A DNA stretch of 64,000 nucleotides from Algoriphagus aquimarinus (GTDB lineage: Bacteria; Bacteroidota; Bacteroidia; Cytophagales; Cyclobacteriaceae): the NCBI RefSeq assembly GCF_900112005.1, contig NZ_FOKK01000010.1, forward strand, positions 1 to 64,000. Reading direction: 5' to 3'. The notes under the pieces were generated by a model. That model was not told where the DNA came from, did not search any database, and worked only from the letters and a program-made list of their open reading frames with translations. Below, one piece after another: positions 26,772 to 37,486 of this stretch. The position numbers and the translations under genes were made by a program. Each line of letters starts with the position of its first letter. The stretch's first letter is position 1.

Positions 26772-28040
26772 TTATTTAGCGGGTAACACCTTGGCCTTTA
26801 CCTCGCCAAAGCCTACTCTCACACCATTTTTCTCTGCAAATCCTTTCATAATCACTGTATCTCCGTCTTCGATAAACGTTCTCTCAGTTCCTGATTCGAG
26901 CTTGACAATTTCCTTTCCATTCCAAGAAAGCTCCAGCATAGATCCATAAGAATCTGACTCCTGACCAGAAATAGTCCCAGAAGCCATCATATCTCCTACA
27001 TTGATATTGCAGCCATTTACGGTGTGATGTGCCAATTGCTGGGCTACATTCCAGTACATGTTCTTGAAATTAGTCGTACTTACCTTACTGCCTTTTTCTC
27101 CATCAGGCTGAATGTATGCTTCCAATTGTATATCAAAGCTATGTGACTTATCACATTTCAAGTAGTCCAAAACCTCTGGCTCTTGCACCTGACTTTCTAC
27201 TTTGAATTGCTCCAAAGCTTCCAGCGTCACTACCCAAGGTGATATAGAAGAAGCAAAGCTTTTTCCTAAAAAGGGACCTAAAGGCACATATTCCCAAGCC
27301 TGAATATCTCTGGCGGACCAATCGTTGAAAAGCACAAAACCGAAGATATAATCCTCTGCATCAGCAGTAGAAACAGAATCACCAAGTTTGGTGGATTTGC
27401 CTGTAATAAATGCTAGCTCCAATTCAAAATCTAGCTTTTTGCTAGGGCCAAATACTGGCGAACCTGACTCTGGATCTTTGGTTTGACCTTTTGGTCTAGT
27501 AATAGGAACTCCAGAAGGAATGATGGAAGACGCTCGTCCATGATAGCCTACAGGAAGATGTTTCCAGTTTGGCAACAGCGCATTCTCAGGATCACGGAAC
27601 ATTTTACCTACGTTAGTAGCATGCTCCACACTGCTGTAGAAATCAGTGTAATCACCGATCTTCACTGGCATCAGCATAGTCGCTTCCTTACGGTGCAACA
27701 TTACTTTTCCTCTTGCAGAATGATCTCTTAGCTTTTCATTATCAGCAATAAGCAGATCCTGAACACGCTCCCTGATTTTTTTTGTAATCACTTTACCTAA
27801 GCCAATCATCTCATTTAGAGAATCTTTTAGGAACACACCTTCAGGCAAAAACATATCAGAAAAAAATCCTTCCTGATCCAAAATACTCAAATCGACAATC
27901 TTGTCTCCGATTGCAATTCCTATACGCGGACTAAGTTTTTTATTTTGAAAAATTCCGAAAGGGAGATTATAAATCGTGAAATCAGAATTTTTTGATACTT
28001 CCACCCAGGAAATCAGTGTGTTGGTCGGGCTATCGCTCAT
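26772..28040 (-). CDS. fahA: Fumarylacetoacetase
   Basis: 422 residues, the usual full length. It hydrolyses fumarylacetoacetate to fumarate and acetoacetate, the last step of tyrosine/homogentisate breakdown. Family motifs in order: LPFGIF near the start, FYSSVEHATNVGKMFR, LPVGYHGRASSI, FELELAFI, FNDWSARDIQAWEYVPLGPF and GDMMASGTISG. ATG 28040 replaces the TTG two codons upstream. The other genes of the pathway are not in this window; it is a single-gene unit with its own terminator. Confidence 0.95.
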   Translation of the reverse strand: MSDSPTNTLISWVEVSKNSDFTIYNLPFGIFQNKKLSPRIGIAIGDKIVDLSILDQEGFFSDMFLPEGVFLKDSLNEMIGLGKVITKKIRERVQDLLIADNEKLRDHSARGKVMLHRKEATMLMPVKIGDYTDFYSSVEHATNVGKMFRDPENALLPNWKHLPVGYHGRASSIIPSGVPITRPKGQTKDPESGSPVFGPSKKLDFELELAFITGKSTKLGDSVSTADAEDYIFGFVLFNDWSARDIQAWEYVPLGPFLGKSFASSISPWVVTLEALEQFKVESQVQEPEVLDYLKCDKSHSFDIQLEAYIQPDGEKGSKVSTTNFKNMYWNVAQQLAHHTVNGCNINVGDMMASGTISGQESDSYGSMLELSWNGKEIVKLESGTERTFIEDGDTVIMKGFAEKNGVRVGFGEVKAKVLPAK

Positions 28041-28414
28041 GTGCAAAAATCATTGTGACTGCAAATTTAGCCTTTATGTATGAAATGAAAAGGGTAAAAG
28101 TCCATGGCTTGGTAATTCATTTTCAAACCACCCACATAAGTCTTTGGCTACTTGCGCTTTGAGGTAGCACATCTAAATTTCAATTAATTCTTAAACAATA
28201 AATCCACCAATCATCATTTTCCTCTCCTTCTTTTCTTTCACTTTACTAACTTAGATTGAAACTAAAATCCTATCAAATGAAATCAAGCCTGCGTTAGGCA
28301 GACGCGCGTGTAGTTCTTGGCACAACTGGGATGTCCCTACGCCTATCGTATTACCATGCGAGATTACCTGTCCAATCACTGGCGGGCCTTTGACCACTAA
28401 AATCAAATAAACAC
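28041..28414. other. 374-bp gene-free stretch
   Basis: Lies between the divergent fahA and the CocE-like gene. It is AT-rich near fahA; the 3' part (28285-28400) is GC-richer and unlike its surroundings, perhaps a remnant of another sequence. I see no gene, RNA or clear promoter motif. Confidence 0.5.
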
Positions 28415-30298
28415 ATGAAAAATCTTTACAACATCTTCCTGACTCTGCTGCTAGTCATGGTCGTTTCTGTTACTTTTTCTCAGGAAAAAAGCATTATCGA
28501 TCAGCTGGATGAAGTCGCTATCGTCGATCAAAAAGTCATGATGCCTATGCGGGATGGCGTGAGACTGGCGACGGATATTTACCGCCCTAAAAGCGAAGGA
28601 AAATATCCAATCGTATTTTCCCGAACTCCCTATAATTTCAATACCTGGGGAAATGGTGAAATGAATACTCGTACCATGCAATCTGCTTTGGAATGGGTGA
28701 AGAAAGGCTATGCTTATGTAGTACAAAATGAGCGTGGCAGGTATTTCTCAGAAGGAGATTGGGATATACTTGGACTTCCTTTGACCGATGGTTCAGATGC
28801 TTTTGAATGGATGTCCAAACAAGCATGGAGTAATGGCAAAGTGGGAACACTGGGCTGCTCCTCTACTGCTGAGTGGCAAATGGCCGTTGCATCGCTAGAT
28901 CATCCAGCTCTGGGAGCACTAGTTCCTCAGGGATTTGGAGCAGGAGTGGGCAAAGTGGGTGAGTTCTGGGAGCAAGGTAACTGGTACCGAGGTGGTGCTG
29001 GACAGATGCTTTTCACGAACTGGCTTTATAGCGTACAGCACGATCCTATGGCACCAAAATTACCAGCAGGAATCAACCAAAAAGATTTGCTGAGACTTCA
29101 AAGATTCTACGACATGTCGCCGGAGTATCCAAGAATTGATTCTAAAGAGGCGCTTTCACATCTTCCTATTCAGGATATTATCAAAAATCAGAATGGTCCA
29201 ATGGGTATCTACGAAGAAATGATCACTCGTAAGCCTAATGACCCAAAGTGGTTTAAAAGCGGATTGTATAACGATGAAATGCCTTTCGACAAGCCAAGTT
29301 TCTGGTTTGTGTCTTGGTTTGACGTATCAGCTGGACCAAACATCGCGATGTTCAATCACGCTAGAAAGAATGCAGTATCTCAACTCGCAAGAGACAACCA
29401 ATTCCTTGTAATTGCCCCAGTGATGCATTGCTCTTATACACGAGCATCAGAAAATACCATGGTAGGCGATCTAAATGTAGGCGATGCGCGCTTGAACTAC
29501 GATGAGATGATCACTGCTTGGTTTGATGTGTGGCTGAAAGGTGAAAAATCTGAAGTAATGGAGGAAATGCCAAGAGTTCAGTACTACACCATGGGATCTA
29601 ACAAGTGGCAAACCTCAGATGTATGGCCTCCTGCTGAAGCAGTGATGACTACCATGTATCTTGAGTCTGCAGGAAAAGCAAATACTTTAAAAGGAGACGG
29701 TAAGTTAACGACTAAGAAACCTAGAAAAGACAATCCTGACACCTTTAAGTATGACCCAATGAACCCAGTGACTTCACACGGTGGTAATGTCTGCTGTACT
29801 GGAAATGCTGTAGTTGGAGGCTCTTTTGATCAATCTGAAATGGAGATGAGAGACGATATTTTGGTTTACACTACTGATGTACTAGAAGAAGGAATCGAGG
29901 TTTCAGGTTTTATAGAGTCTTACCTATACCTATCTTCTGATGCTAAGGACACTGATGTTACGATCAAGCTCATCGATGTACATCCTGATGGAAAAGCATA
30001 TAACCTAGATGAAACAATTCAGCGTGTTCGCTATAGAGAAGGATATGATAAAGAAGTATGGATGGAAGATGGCAACGTATATGAAGTCAAAATGACTCCA
30101 ATGAGCACTTCCAATTACTTCGACAAGGGACACAGAATCCGCATCGAAGTAAGTAGCTCCAACTTCCCGAGATTCGATAGAAATATGAATACAGGAGGAA
30201 ATACCTACGATGAAACTGAAGGTGTAATCGCTACAAACTCTATTCACCATGGCGGTAAAAGCCTAAGTAGAATTGTGCTGCCGATTATGAAGAAGTAA
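28415..30298 (+). CDS. Exported CocE/NonD-family hydrolase (X-Pro dipeptidyl-peptidase-like)
   Basis: 627 residues with a signal peptide ([15 protein letters not shown]). The S15 hydrolase domain contains [27 protein letters not shown] and the nucleophile segment [11 protein letters not shown]. The C-terminal X-Pro/CocE jelly-roll is recognisable ([48 protein letters not shown]). Members cleave Xaa-Pro peptides, acylated antibiotics or other amides and esters; the substrate here is not evident. A strong terminator separates it from the SusC/SusD pair. Confidence 0.92.
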   Translation: MKNLYNIFLTLLLVMVVSVTFSQEKSIIDQLDEVAIVDQKVMMPMRDGVRLATDIYRPKSEGKYPIVFSRTPYNFNTWGNGEMNTRTMQSALEWVKKGYAYVVQNERGRYFSEGDWDILGLPLTDGSDAFEWMSKQAWSNGKVGTLGCSSTAEWQMAVASLDHPALGALVPQGFGAGVGKVGEFWEQGNWYRGGAGQMLFTNWLYSVQHDPMAPKLPAGINQKDLLRLQRFYDMSPEYPRIDSKEALSHLPIQDIIKNQNGPMGIYEEMITRKPNDPKWFKSGLYNDEMPFDKPSFWFVSWFDVSAGPNIAMFNHARKNAVSQLARDNQFLVIAPVMHCSYTRASENTMVGDLNVGDARLNYDEMITAWFDVWLKGEKSEVMEEMPRVQYYTMGSNKWQTSDVWPPAEAVMTTMYLESAGKANTLKGDGKLTTKKPRKDNPDTFKYDPMNPVTSHGGNVCCTGNAVVGGSFDQSEMEMRDDILVYTTDVLEEGIEVSGFIESYLYLSSDAKDTDVTIKLIDVHPDGKAYNLDETIQRVRYREGYDKEVWMEDGNVYEVKMTPMSTSNYFDKGHRIRIEVSSSNFPRFDRNMNTGGNTYDETEGVIATNSIHHGGKSLSRIVLPIMKK

Positions 30299-30326
30299 TT
30301 CTGACAAATCACCACTATTCAAAACA

Positions 30327-30359
30327 AAAAAAGGAGAGACTAGAGTCTCTCCTTTTTTT
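30327..30359 (+). terminator. Terminator after the CocE-like hydrolase
   Basis: aggagagac-taga-gtctctcct flanked by A and T tracts: a 9-bp GC-containing stem extended by A-T pairs, about 30 bp after the stop codon. Confidence 0.92.
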
Positions 30360-30510
30360 GTTTTGTTTTTAATGATATAGTACCGAATAGTTCTAATTAT
30401 ACTGAAAATTATCCTTTTGTATAAAAAGCTGGAAGATTTATAGGTGAGTATTAATGTATGAGTGATTTTTTCTTGATTTTATACTAACCATACACTTTAA
30501 CCAGAAAAAC

Positions 30511-33483
30511 ATGATTTACAAACCTTTACTAACCCTAGTATTCCTTATCCTATCGATAGGAATATCTCAGGCTCAATATACTGTAACAGGTAATGTGTCT
30601 GATGAGCGAACGGGTGAAACCTTGATCGGTGCTAGCCTACTGATCAAAGGGACTACATCCGGAACTATCACCGATCTAGACGGGAATTTCACTTTACCTA
30701 TCCCAAATTCTAATGGGGTAGAATTGGTTATCTCTTCCATAGGTTATAACTCAATTACGTTGAAAGTTTCCCCAAGTCAAACCACTCTCAACATCACCCT
30801 AAAGCAAGACGCTACGAATCTTGACGAAGTCGTTGTAACTGGTTTAGCTAGCTCAGTCAAGCGAAGTAACCTTGCAAATGCAGTCTCTACAGTTTCAGCA
30901 AGAGATCTAACGGGAACTACCACTATTCAAACCGCAGACGGTGCATTATATGGAAAAGTAGCTGGTGCTACTATCCGCTCTAATGGTGGTGCTCCAGGTG
31001 GAGGAATGTCAATTCAACTTCGTGGAATATCAAGTTTGACAGGAGCCTCTCAGCCACTAATTATCGTGGATGGAGTCTATATCAACAACTCCTTCCAAAG
31101 CACTGGTCGTGCAGCTGTATCCGGAGCAGGGGGATCCAACCAAGATGACGGATCCAATAGACTAGCTGATCTAAATCCTGCGGACATAGAAAACATAGAA
31201 GTATTGAAAGGTCCATCTGCGGCTGCCATTTATGGTACTCGAGCAAATGCTGGTGTAATCATCATCACCACCAAACGTGGTGTAGAAGGTAGAACTACAG
31301 TTTCCCTTTCTCAGGATGTAGGATTTGCGAATCCACTAAACCTGCTAGGCGTAGACAATTGGAGTGAAGAAAAGATCAATTTCTTCTTTCCAGAGCAAAC
31401 AAGAGCTCAGGAACTCGAAAGGTTTAGAGCAGCCCAAGCATCCAACACATTTATTGATTACGAAGACTACTTCTATAACAATCAAGCTACGCTACTCAAC
31501 ACCAGAATCAATATCTCAGGTGGAGATGATAAGACTAAGTTTTTTGTGTCTGGAAATATGACTTCTGAAGACGGTACAATCAAAAGAACAGGATTTGACA
31601 GATACTCCATTCGGGCTAACATAGATCACAAAATAGCACCTTGGATAAAATTAGGAGTTTCATCAAACTATATAAACTCCTCCACTGACAGGGGTTTTAC
31701 TGGTAATCAGAATAATTCAGGGGCAAGTATAGGCTACAGCATCGCCTACACTCCTAACTACTATGATCTAAGAAGAAACGCAGATGGAACTTACCCTACG
31801 AATCCTTACTTCTCTGAAAACCCTGTGGCAGTTACCGATTTTGGAGAAAATAACTCTTCCGTAAATCGCTTCATTCAAGCTTTTACGCTTGATATAGATA
31901 TTCTAAAAACAGATAAACATTTCCTAAAAGCCCAAATTGCTGGAGGTTTAGATTTCCTAAACAATGCTACAGAAGTATATCTACCAGAATTTCTCCAATT
32001 CCAGAGTTCTCAAGCAAATCCTGGAGATATTTTCGTAGGAAGACAAGAGAGCTTAAACACTAATTTTCAAGCTGCATTAGTATATAACTGGAATGTTGGA
32101 AGAGTCAATATGAACTCACAAGCAGGTATGGTTCGTCTTGATTTCCAAAACCACTCCTTATTCAATAGAGGTAGAGGACTGGTACCTGGACAAAAAAATC
32201 TAAAGCAAGCTGCAGTTCAGGAAATAAACAGCGAATTCGAAAGTGAAGTGCAGGAAGCGGGAATATTCCTTCAGCAGGAAATGAACTTTGAAGACAAAAT
32301 CATAGGAACGCTAGGTATACGTTGGGACAAATCAAGCCTTAATGGAAATCCAAATGAGTTTTTTGCTTTCCCTAGAGCTTCAATGGCTGTCAACATAGCT
32401 AATTTCGATTTTTGGAATAGCTCAGCTATTACACTGCTTAAGCCTCGTATCGCTTATGGAGAAACGGCCGGACCAGTACCATTTGGGTCTACTTATACAC
32501 CACTCGGAGGCACTAACATAGGTGGACTTCTCGGGTCTACTGTCGCTACCTCAATAGGGAATACCGCTATAATTCCTGAAACAGCTTCAGAATTAGAATT
32601 TGGAGTAGATGTAGGACTTTTCAACAATAGGTTCAGTTTAGAAGCTACGTACTACATCAAGAATACTCAAAACAACATTCAGAATCTTAACCTAGCTCCT
32701 TCTACGGGGGTAAATACTACGCCAAGTAATGAGGCAGAACTATCCAATAAAGGTGTAGAATTAGGACTTTCAGGTACTATCCTAGAAAAATCAAATATCA
32801 GATGGTTCTCTAGAGTGTTGTTCTGGAAAAACACTATCGAGATGACGAGATTAGGTATACCAACGTATCTTTCTGGAGGATTTGGTTCAGGACTAGGCAC
32901 ATTCCTTTATGCAGAGGGCTACTCTCCTACTACCATCGTGGGTACTCCAGCAGATCCTTCTGTCCCAGGAGGATTCACAGTATGGGGAGATGCTCAGCCT
33001 GATTTCAACCTTTCCTTCTCTAACTCAATCTCCCTCTATAAAGGGATCGAGCTATCCTTTCTTATAGATTGGAGAAAAGGCGGTAGTAACATTAACTTGA
33101 CTTCATTCCTTAATGATGGCGGTGGAACTACTAACGGTTGGTTTGATGATGACAACGGTGATGGCATTCCAAATGGCAGGCAGCGTGAACCAGAGCCTTA
33201 CAACAATGCAGGAAGATGGATTCAAGACGCAAGTTTCGTCAAAGTCAGAGAGATTGGCTTGTACTATACCATTCCGAGAGAGACCATCACTCAGTGGTTT
33301 GGAGGCACAGTGCAAGGAATTAAAGTTGGATCCTCTGCAAACAACGCATTCATGTTTACGAAGTATCCTGGTTATGATCCTGAGACCTCTACGTTTGGCG
33401 CACAGGCAGTGCAAAACAATGTGGACATCGCTCCATACCCAACCTCAAGGAGAATCTTCTTTCACCTTACTCTTGACTTTTAA
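30511..33483 (+). CDS. SusC/RagA-type TonB-dependent outer-membrane transporter
   Basis: 990 residues. Signal peptide (LVFLILSIGISQAQ), then a carboxypeptidase-regulatory-like domain (VTGNVSDERTGETLIGASL, ~22-105), the TonB plug (GKVAGATIRSNGGAPGG, QPLIIVDGVYINNS, IENIEVLKGPSAAAIYG) and a beta-barrel to the terminal aromatic strand (FHLTLDF). It imports large substrates such as oligosaccharides or peptides through the outer membrane together with the SusD lipoprotein encoded 12 bp downstream. The substrate cannot be read from the sequence. No extra-cytoplasmic sigma/anti-sigma or hybrid sensor gene is adjacent. Confidence 0.96.
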   Translation: MIYKPLLTLVFLILSIGISQAQYTVTGNVSDERTGETLIGASLLIKGTTSGTITDLDGNFTLPIPNSNGVELVISSIGYNSITLKVSPSQTTLNITLKQDATNLDEVVVTGLASSVKRSNLANAVSTVSARDLTGTTTIQTADGALYGKVAGATIRSNGGAPGGGMSIQLRGISSLTGASQPLIIVDGVYINNSFQSTGRAAVSGAGGSNQDDGSNRLADLNPADIENIEVLKGPSAAAIYGTRANAGVIIITTKRGVEGRTTVSLSQDVGFANPLNLLGVDNWSEEKINFFFPEQTRAQELERFRAAQASNTFIDYEDYFYNNQATLLNTRINISGGDDKTKFFVSGNMTSEDGTIKRTGFDRYSIRANIDHKIAPWIKLGVSSNYINSSTDRGFTGNQNNSGASIGYSIAYTPNYYDLRRNADGTYPTNPYFSENPVAVTDFGENNSSVNRFIQAFTLDIDILKTDKHFLKAQIAGGLDFLNNATEVYLPEFLQFQSSQANPGDIFVGRQESLNTNFQAALVYNWNVGRVNMNSQAGMVRLDFQNHSLFNRGRGLVPGQKNLKQAAVQEINSEFESEVQEAGIFLQQEMNFEDKIIGTLGIRWDKSSLNGNPNEFFAFPRASMAVNIANFDFWNSSAITLLKPRIAYGETAGPVPFGSTYTPLGGTNIGGLLGSTVATSIGNTAIIPETASELEFGVDVGLFNNRFSLEATYYIKNTQNNIQNLNLAPSTGVNTTPSNEAELSNKGVELGLSGTILEKSNIRWFSRVLFWKNTIEMTRLGIPTYLSGGFGSGLGTFLYAEGYSPTTIVGTPADPSVPGGFTVWGDAQPDFNLSFSNSISLYKGIELSFLIDWRKGGSNINLTSFLNDGGGTTNGWFDDDNGDGIPNGRQREPEPYNNAGRWIQDASFVKVREIGLYYTIPRETITQWFGGTVQGIKVGSSANNAFMFTKYPGYDPETSTFGAQAVQNNVDIAPYPTSRRIFFHLTLDF

Positions 33484-33495
33484 TCAGCTGAAATC

Positions 33496-34875
33496 ATGAA
33501 AAAATTAACTATAAAATTATCGATTCTAGCTATTGCAACTGCATTCATTACGAGTTGCAATCCCTTTGAAATTGATGAAATTCAAGATCCTAACAACCCT
33601 TCAGTGGGTAGTGTTAGTAATAATGCTTCCAAGGAACAGATTCAATTTTTGATCACTGGACTTGAATCCCGACACAGAGGTTACGTAAGTAATGTGACTA
33701 GAGCTTGGGGCACTTTCGGACGTGAGATATGGAATCTAAATGCCTCGGATCCTAGAAACCAAACCGACTGGCTTGGACAAAACGGAAGAGTTCCAGACAG
33801 ATCCTATTTCGGTTTTGGAAATACTGGTGGAGGATCATGGGCTACTCCCTACCAAGCAATAAAGCAGGCAGACGTGCTGATTGTGGCGGGCGAGAACACA
33901 GAAAACATCACTACTGCATCTAAAAGCGCAGCAGTGGGGTTTGCTAAAACCATCCAAGGCTATCAATTTATGATACCAGCAAACTGGGTATATTCTAACG
34001 GAATACGGGTAGATGTCAAAGATGCACTCAATCCAGGCCCTTTTGTATCTTACACTGCTGCTTTAGATGCTATAAAAGTCATCTTGGATGAAGGAGATCA
34101 GGCTTTACAGGCTGCTGGATCTGGCGACTTCCCATTTACACTTACCAGTGGATTCGACAACTTCAAAACACTTGGGAAATTGAGACAAATCAACCGAGCA
34201 ATTTCGGCTAGACTAAATGCCTATCGAAAGGACTGGTCTGGGGTACTTACTGCATTGGATGGTTCTTTTATGGAGTTGAATGGTGACTTGAATGCTGGAC
34301 CTACTCATCCGTATGGTGCTGCTCCTGACGTGTTTAACCCGATCTACTATCTGCCAAATGCACCTGTAAATTCTATCATAGTTGTTCATCCTTCTATGCT
34401 CGATGATGCTACACCAAATGATAAAAGGGTAGCTGAAAAATTCTTCAAAAGAGATGAGCCAGTTCTGGTAACAACTGATGCTGGATCTCTAGTAGGCCAA
34501 TATCAAGATGGAAGATGGAAATCAAATACAGACCCTATTCCATACATCAGAAATGAAGAATTGATTCTGCTAAAAGCTGAAGCACATGCTCAGCTTGATC
34601 AGTCCACAGAGGCAATTCAAGCTATAAATATCATTCGAAATGCTGCAGGAATAGGAAGCTATACTGGCAGCTCTAGCAAAGAAGCGCTAATCGATGAAAT
34701 CTTATATCAAAGAAGATATTCCTTATGGGCAGAGCCTTGGGGACATCGTTGGATAGATGCCAGAAGGTATGATCGATTGAATGAGATCGACACGTCTTAT
34801 GACAAAGGAACCATCTTTACCGAATTCCCACATCCTCAAGCAGAGCTAAGCTGGGATGAGTATAAGGGAGACTAA
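33496..34875 (+). CDS. SusD/RagB-family substrate-binding lipoprotein
   Basis: 459 residues. Lipobox in IATAFITSCNP, then the helical TPR-like scaffold of SusD proteins (YQAIKQADVLIVA, AQLDQSTEAIQAINIIRN) and the C-terminal signature YQRRYSLWAEPWGHRWIDAR. It is the surface-exposed lid of the SusC transporter upstream, with which it is co-transcribed (12 bp gap). A terminator follows. Ligand unknown. Confidence 0.95.
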   Translation: MKKLTIKLSILAIATAFITSCNPFEIDEIQDPNNPSVGSVSNNASKEQIQFLITGLESRHRGYVSNVTRAWGTFGREIWNLNASDPRNQTDWLGQNGRVPDRSYFGFGNTGGGSWATPYQAIKQADVLIVAGENTENITTASKSAAVGFAKTIQGYQFMIPANWVYSNGIRVDVKDALNPGPFVSYTAALDAIKVILDEGDQALQAAGSGDFPFTLTSGFDNFKTLGKLRQINRAISARLNAYRKDWSGVLTALDGSFMELNGDLNAGPTHPYGAAPDVFNPIYYLPNAPVNSIIVVHPSMLDDATPNDKRVAEKFFKRDEPVLVTTDAGSLVGQYQDGRWKSNTDPIPYIRNEELILLKAEAHAQLDQSTEAIQAINIIRNAAGIGSYTGSSSKEALIDEILYQRRYSLWAEPWGHRWIDARRYDRLNEIDTSYDKGTIFTEFPHPQAELSWDEYKGD

Positions 34876-34903
34876 TTCCTGAGATTTAAGTAAAACAAGG
34901 AAG

Positions 34904-34931
34904 GGGAAGCTTAAACGCTTCCCTTTTTCAT
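34904..34931 (+). terminator. Terminator of the SusC/SusD operon
   Basis: gggaagc-ttaaac-gcttccc followed by a T-rich run, 28 bp after the SusD stop. Confidence 0.9.
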
Positions 34932-35043
34932 TTTTAGACTATTAAGTCATTGTCTAATCTAAAGATTAGCTATTTTCATCAATATAAATCAAGTAGACAT
35001 CTAAGGGAATTGTTACCGATCGAAATCTTAACTAACTAGGAAT

Positions 35044-35409
35044 ATGACAACTACACCTGAACACGATGCCAAAATGGCGAAATTGACATTTGCCTCAGTC
35101 TATCCACACTATGTAGTTAAGGTCGAGAAAAAAGGCAGAACAACGCAAGAATTACATCAGGTGATCGAGTGGCTAACTGGTTTTGATGAGCAAAAACTGC
35201 AGGAACTGATTGCCGAAAAAGTGACTTTCGTTACCTTCTTTCAAGAAGCAAAATTGAATCAAAATACCCCACTAATTACAGGAATGATTTGTGGCTATAG
35301 AATAGAAGAAATTGAAACTCCACTGACTAAGAATGTTAGATACCTGGACAAATTGGTTGACGAGTTGGCAAAAGGAAGGAAGATGGAGAAAATCTTACGG
35401 AAACCTTAA
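35044..35409 (+). CDS. DUF2200 protein
   Basis: 121 residues, soluble. The DUF2200 pattern is clear: FASVYPHYVVKVEKKGRT, then ELHQVIEWLTGFDE and an end with MRYLDKLVDELAKGR-like residues (here VRYLDKLVDELAKGRKMEK). Such proteins have no known activity. It stands alone between the SusC/SusD terminator and the DUF6090 gene, with ATG 35044 as the clear start. Confidence 0.88.
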   Translation: MTTTPEHDAKMAKLTFASVYPHYVVKVEKKGRTTQELHQVIEWLTGFDEQKLQELIAEKVTFVTFFQEAKLNQNTPLITGMICGYRIEEIETPLTKNVRYLDKLVDELAKGRKMEKILRKP

Positions 35410-35540
35410 GAAGAATGAATCTGGTAATCAAATGTTTTTCTTGACCTTAATAAAAGCTAACTAGAGATAGAATCCCCAAACCTCCTGCAGGATACAATTG
35501 AAATCTGAGCAGGTATTTTTCATTATATCAGCTGTAACCC

Positions 35541-36263
35541 ATGATAATTTTTTTTAGAAAAATTCGCCAAAGCCTGCTTTCAGAAGGCAAAACTGGAAAG
35601 TATTTAAAATATGCTGTTGGTGAGATCATACTAGTGGTAATCGGAATATTAATAGCAGTCCAAATCAATAATTGGAACAACCGAAATCAACTGGAAGATT
35701 TAGAAATAAAGTATCTTATAGAAATTAGAAACAGTTTACAATTCGATTTAAAAGACATTCAATTCAACATTGACTTTAACGAAAGTAGGTTGAGGTCAAA
35801 TGAAATCGTACTTCAATACCTAAACAAAGAAATTGAGTATTCGGATTCTCTCAAATTCCACTTCGCAAATATGATATTTACAACCAGAACACTCCCCAAT
35901 CAGAGTGCCTATGAAAACCTAAAATCGCGTGGACTGGAAATCATCACCAGTGATAGTCTAAGACAAAATATCACCTCACTTTACTCTTTTTCATTTCACA
36001 ATTTGATTGATTTTGAAAAGCAAGACGACAATTCATTTCAGTATGGAATATTTATACCAGAAGTAACTAAAGCCTTTAAAATTGAAGCTATATGGGAAAG
36101 TGCAGAACCAATTGATGGGCAAAATTTATTTGAAAATCATCAGCTCAAAAATGTGATTACCACCAATATATTCATAAGAAAATTTATGATAGAAAACTAT
36201 TATGATTTAAAGGAGAACGTTGAACTAACGATTGATTTAATCAGTCAGGAATTGGACAAATAA
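35541..36263 (+). CDS. DUF6090 single-pass membrane protein
   Basis: 240 residues. The N-terminal block is typical of the Bacteroidota DUF6090 family: IRQSLLSEGKTGKYLKYAVGE, then one membrane helix (IILVVIGILIAVQINNW) and NNRNQLED. The rest is helical and charged, probably periplasmic. Function unknown. It lies about 95 bp ahead of the glycosidase-like lipoprotein on the same strand. Confidence 0.88.
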   Translation: MIIFFRKIRQSLLSEGKTGKYLKYAVGEIILVVIGILIAVQINNWNNRNQLEDLEIKYLIEIRNSLQFDLKDIQFNIDFNESRLRSNEIVLQYLNKEIEYSDSLKFHFANMIFTTRTLPNQSAYENLKSRGLEIITSDSLRQNITSLYSFSFHNLIDFEKQDDNSFQYGIFIPEVTKAFKIEAIWESAEPIDGQNLFENHQLKNVITTNIFIRKFMIENYYDLKENVELTIDLISQELDK

Positions 36264-36358
36264 ACGCTGTAAAGGACCAGAAATTGACCAAATACTGGTT
36301 GAGGGTTAATAGATAGTACGAAGTGAAAAATCAATAAAACAAGAATATTATAGATATA

Positions 36359-37411
36359 ATGAAGCATTTTTTAGTAATCATAACACTTTCTATGACTGTA
36401 GTTTTTGGATGCAAGCCTGAAGACGCCCAAATAAAAAAAGACGTACCAAAGGAAGAAATGGAGCGTATTTTCCAAGAGATCAAAACACCCTATAAATACG
36501 GGATTGTCCTTCAGCATCCTGATTCCACAAAAATGGTTGACAGTCCAACAGTCTTTCGCGAAAACGATCGCTGGTACATGACATACATTGTTTTTGATGG
36601 GCACGGCTATGAAACCTGGATAGCTGAAAGCGAGGATCTGCTCACTTGGGAGTCGAAAGGGAAAATATTATCCTTCACTGAAAATACTTGGGATGCTACC
36701 CAAAAGGCAGGCTACGTGTCACTTGTGAATATCAATTGGGGTGGTGACTATTCGGTAGAGAAATATCAGAACAGGTACTGGATGAGCTACCTAGGCGGAA
36801 ATAAAGCTGGCTATGAGGCCGGAACATTGAAAATCGGTATGGCTACTTCCAGCACGCTAATAGAATCCAAGGAATGGACCACCAACAATTCCCCTCTCCT
36901 TTCTCCCGAAGATGACGATGTGCGTTGGTTCGAAAACGCAACTATCTACAAAAGTTTGGTGATTCGTGACAGTAGCGAGCATACAGGCTATCCCTTCGTT
37001 ATGTATTACAATGCCAAAGGAGATACGGCTGATTATGAAAGTATCGCCATGGCAGTATCAGACGACATGCAGAACTGGAAACGCTATGGGGAAAATCCTG
37101 TCATCACGAAAGGTGCAGGCATTTCTGGAGATGCTCAGATCGCCAAAATCGGTGAGATATATGTCATGTTCTATTTTGGGGCATTCTGGAAACCCGGAGC
37201 TTTTGAGCGCTTTGCCTGCTCCTATGACTTGATCCACTGGAAGGATTGGGAAGGGGAAGATTTGGTTGCTTCTTCGGAACCTTATGATAAACAATACGCA
37301 CACAAACCTTGGGTGATAAAATGGAATGGAGTTGTTTATCACTTTTACAATGCAGTGGGTGATTCTGGTAGAGTGATCGCATTGGCGACCTCGGAAGATC
37401 TAACAGATTGA
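36359..37411 (+). CDS. Five-bladed propeller glycosidase-like lipoprotein (GH43/GH130/GH117-like)
   Basis: 350 residues with a lipobox (TVVFGCKP). The propeller repeats have the usual glycosidase pattern of an acidic residue then an aromatic blade: MVDSPTVFRENDRWYMTYI, then WESKGKIL, NYWMSYLGG-like blades, WFENATIYKS and SGDAQIAKIGEIYVMFYFG. Conserved Asp and Glu residues in these blades would be catalytic. I cannot separate the five-bladed families by eye, nor name the substrate. It is exported and anchored in the membrane. Confidence 0.8.
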   Translation: MKHFLVIITLSMTVVFGCKPEDAQIKKDVPKEEMERIFQEIKTPYKYGIVLQHPDSTKMVDSPTVFRENDRWYMTYIVFDGHGYETWIAESEDLLTWESKGKILSFTENTWDATQKAGYVSLVNINWGGDYSVEKYQNRYWMSYLGGNKAGYEAGTLKIGMATSSTLIESKEWTTNNSPLLSPEDDDVRWFENATIYKSLVIRDSSEHTGYPFVMYYNAKGDTADYESIAMAVSDDMQNWKRYGENPVITKGAGISGDAQIAKIGEIYVMFYFGAFWKPGAFERFACSYDLIHWKDWEGEDLVASSEPYDKQYAHKPWVIKWNGVVYHFYNAVGDSGRVIALATSEDLTD

Positions 37412-37486
37412 ATTGTAATCAAAAAATATAGATGTAAACATCCGTTAGAATAACTAAACCTGAAGTAAACAGTCGAATAAAACGAT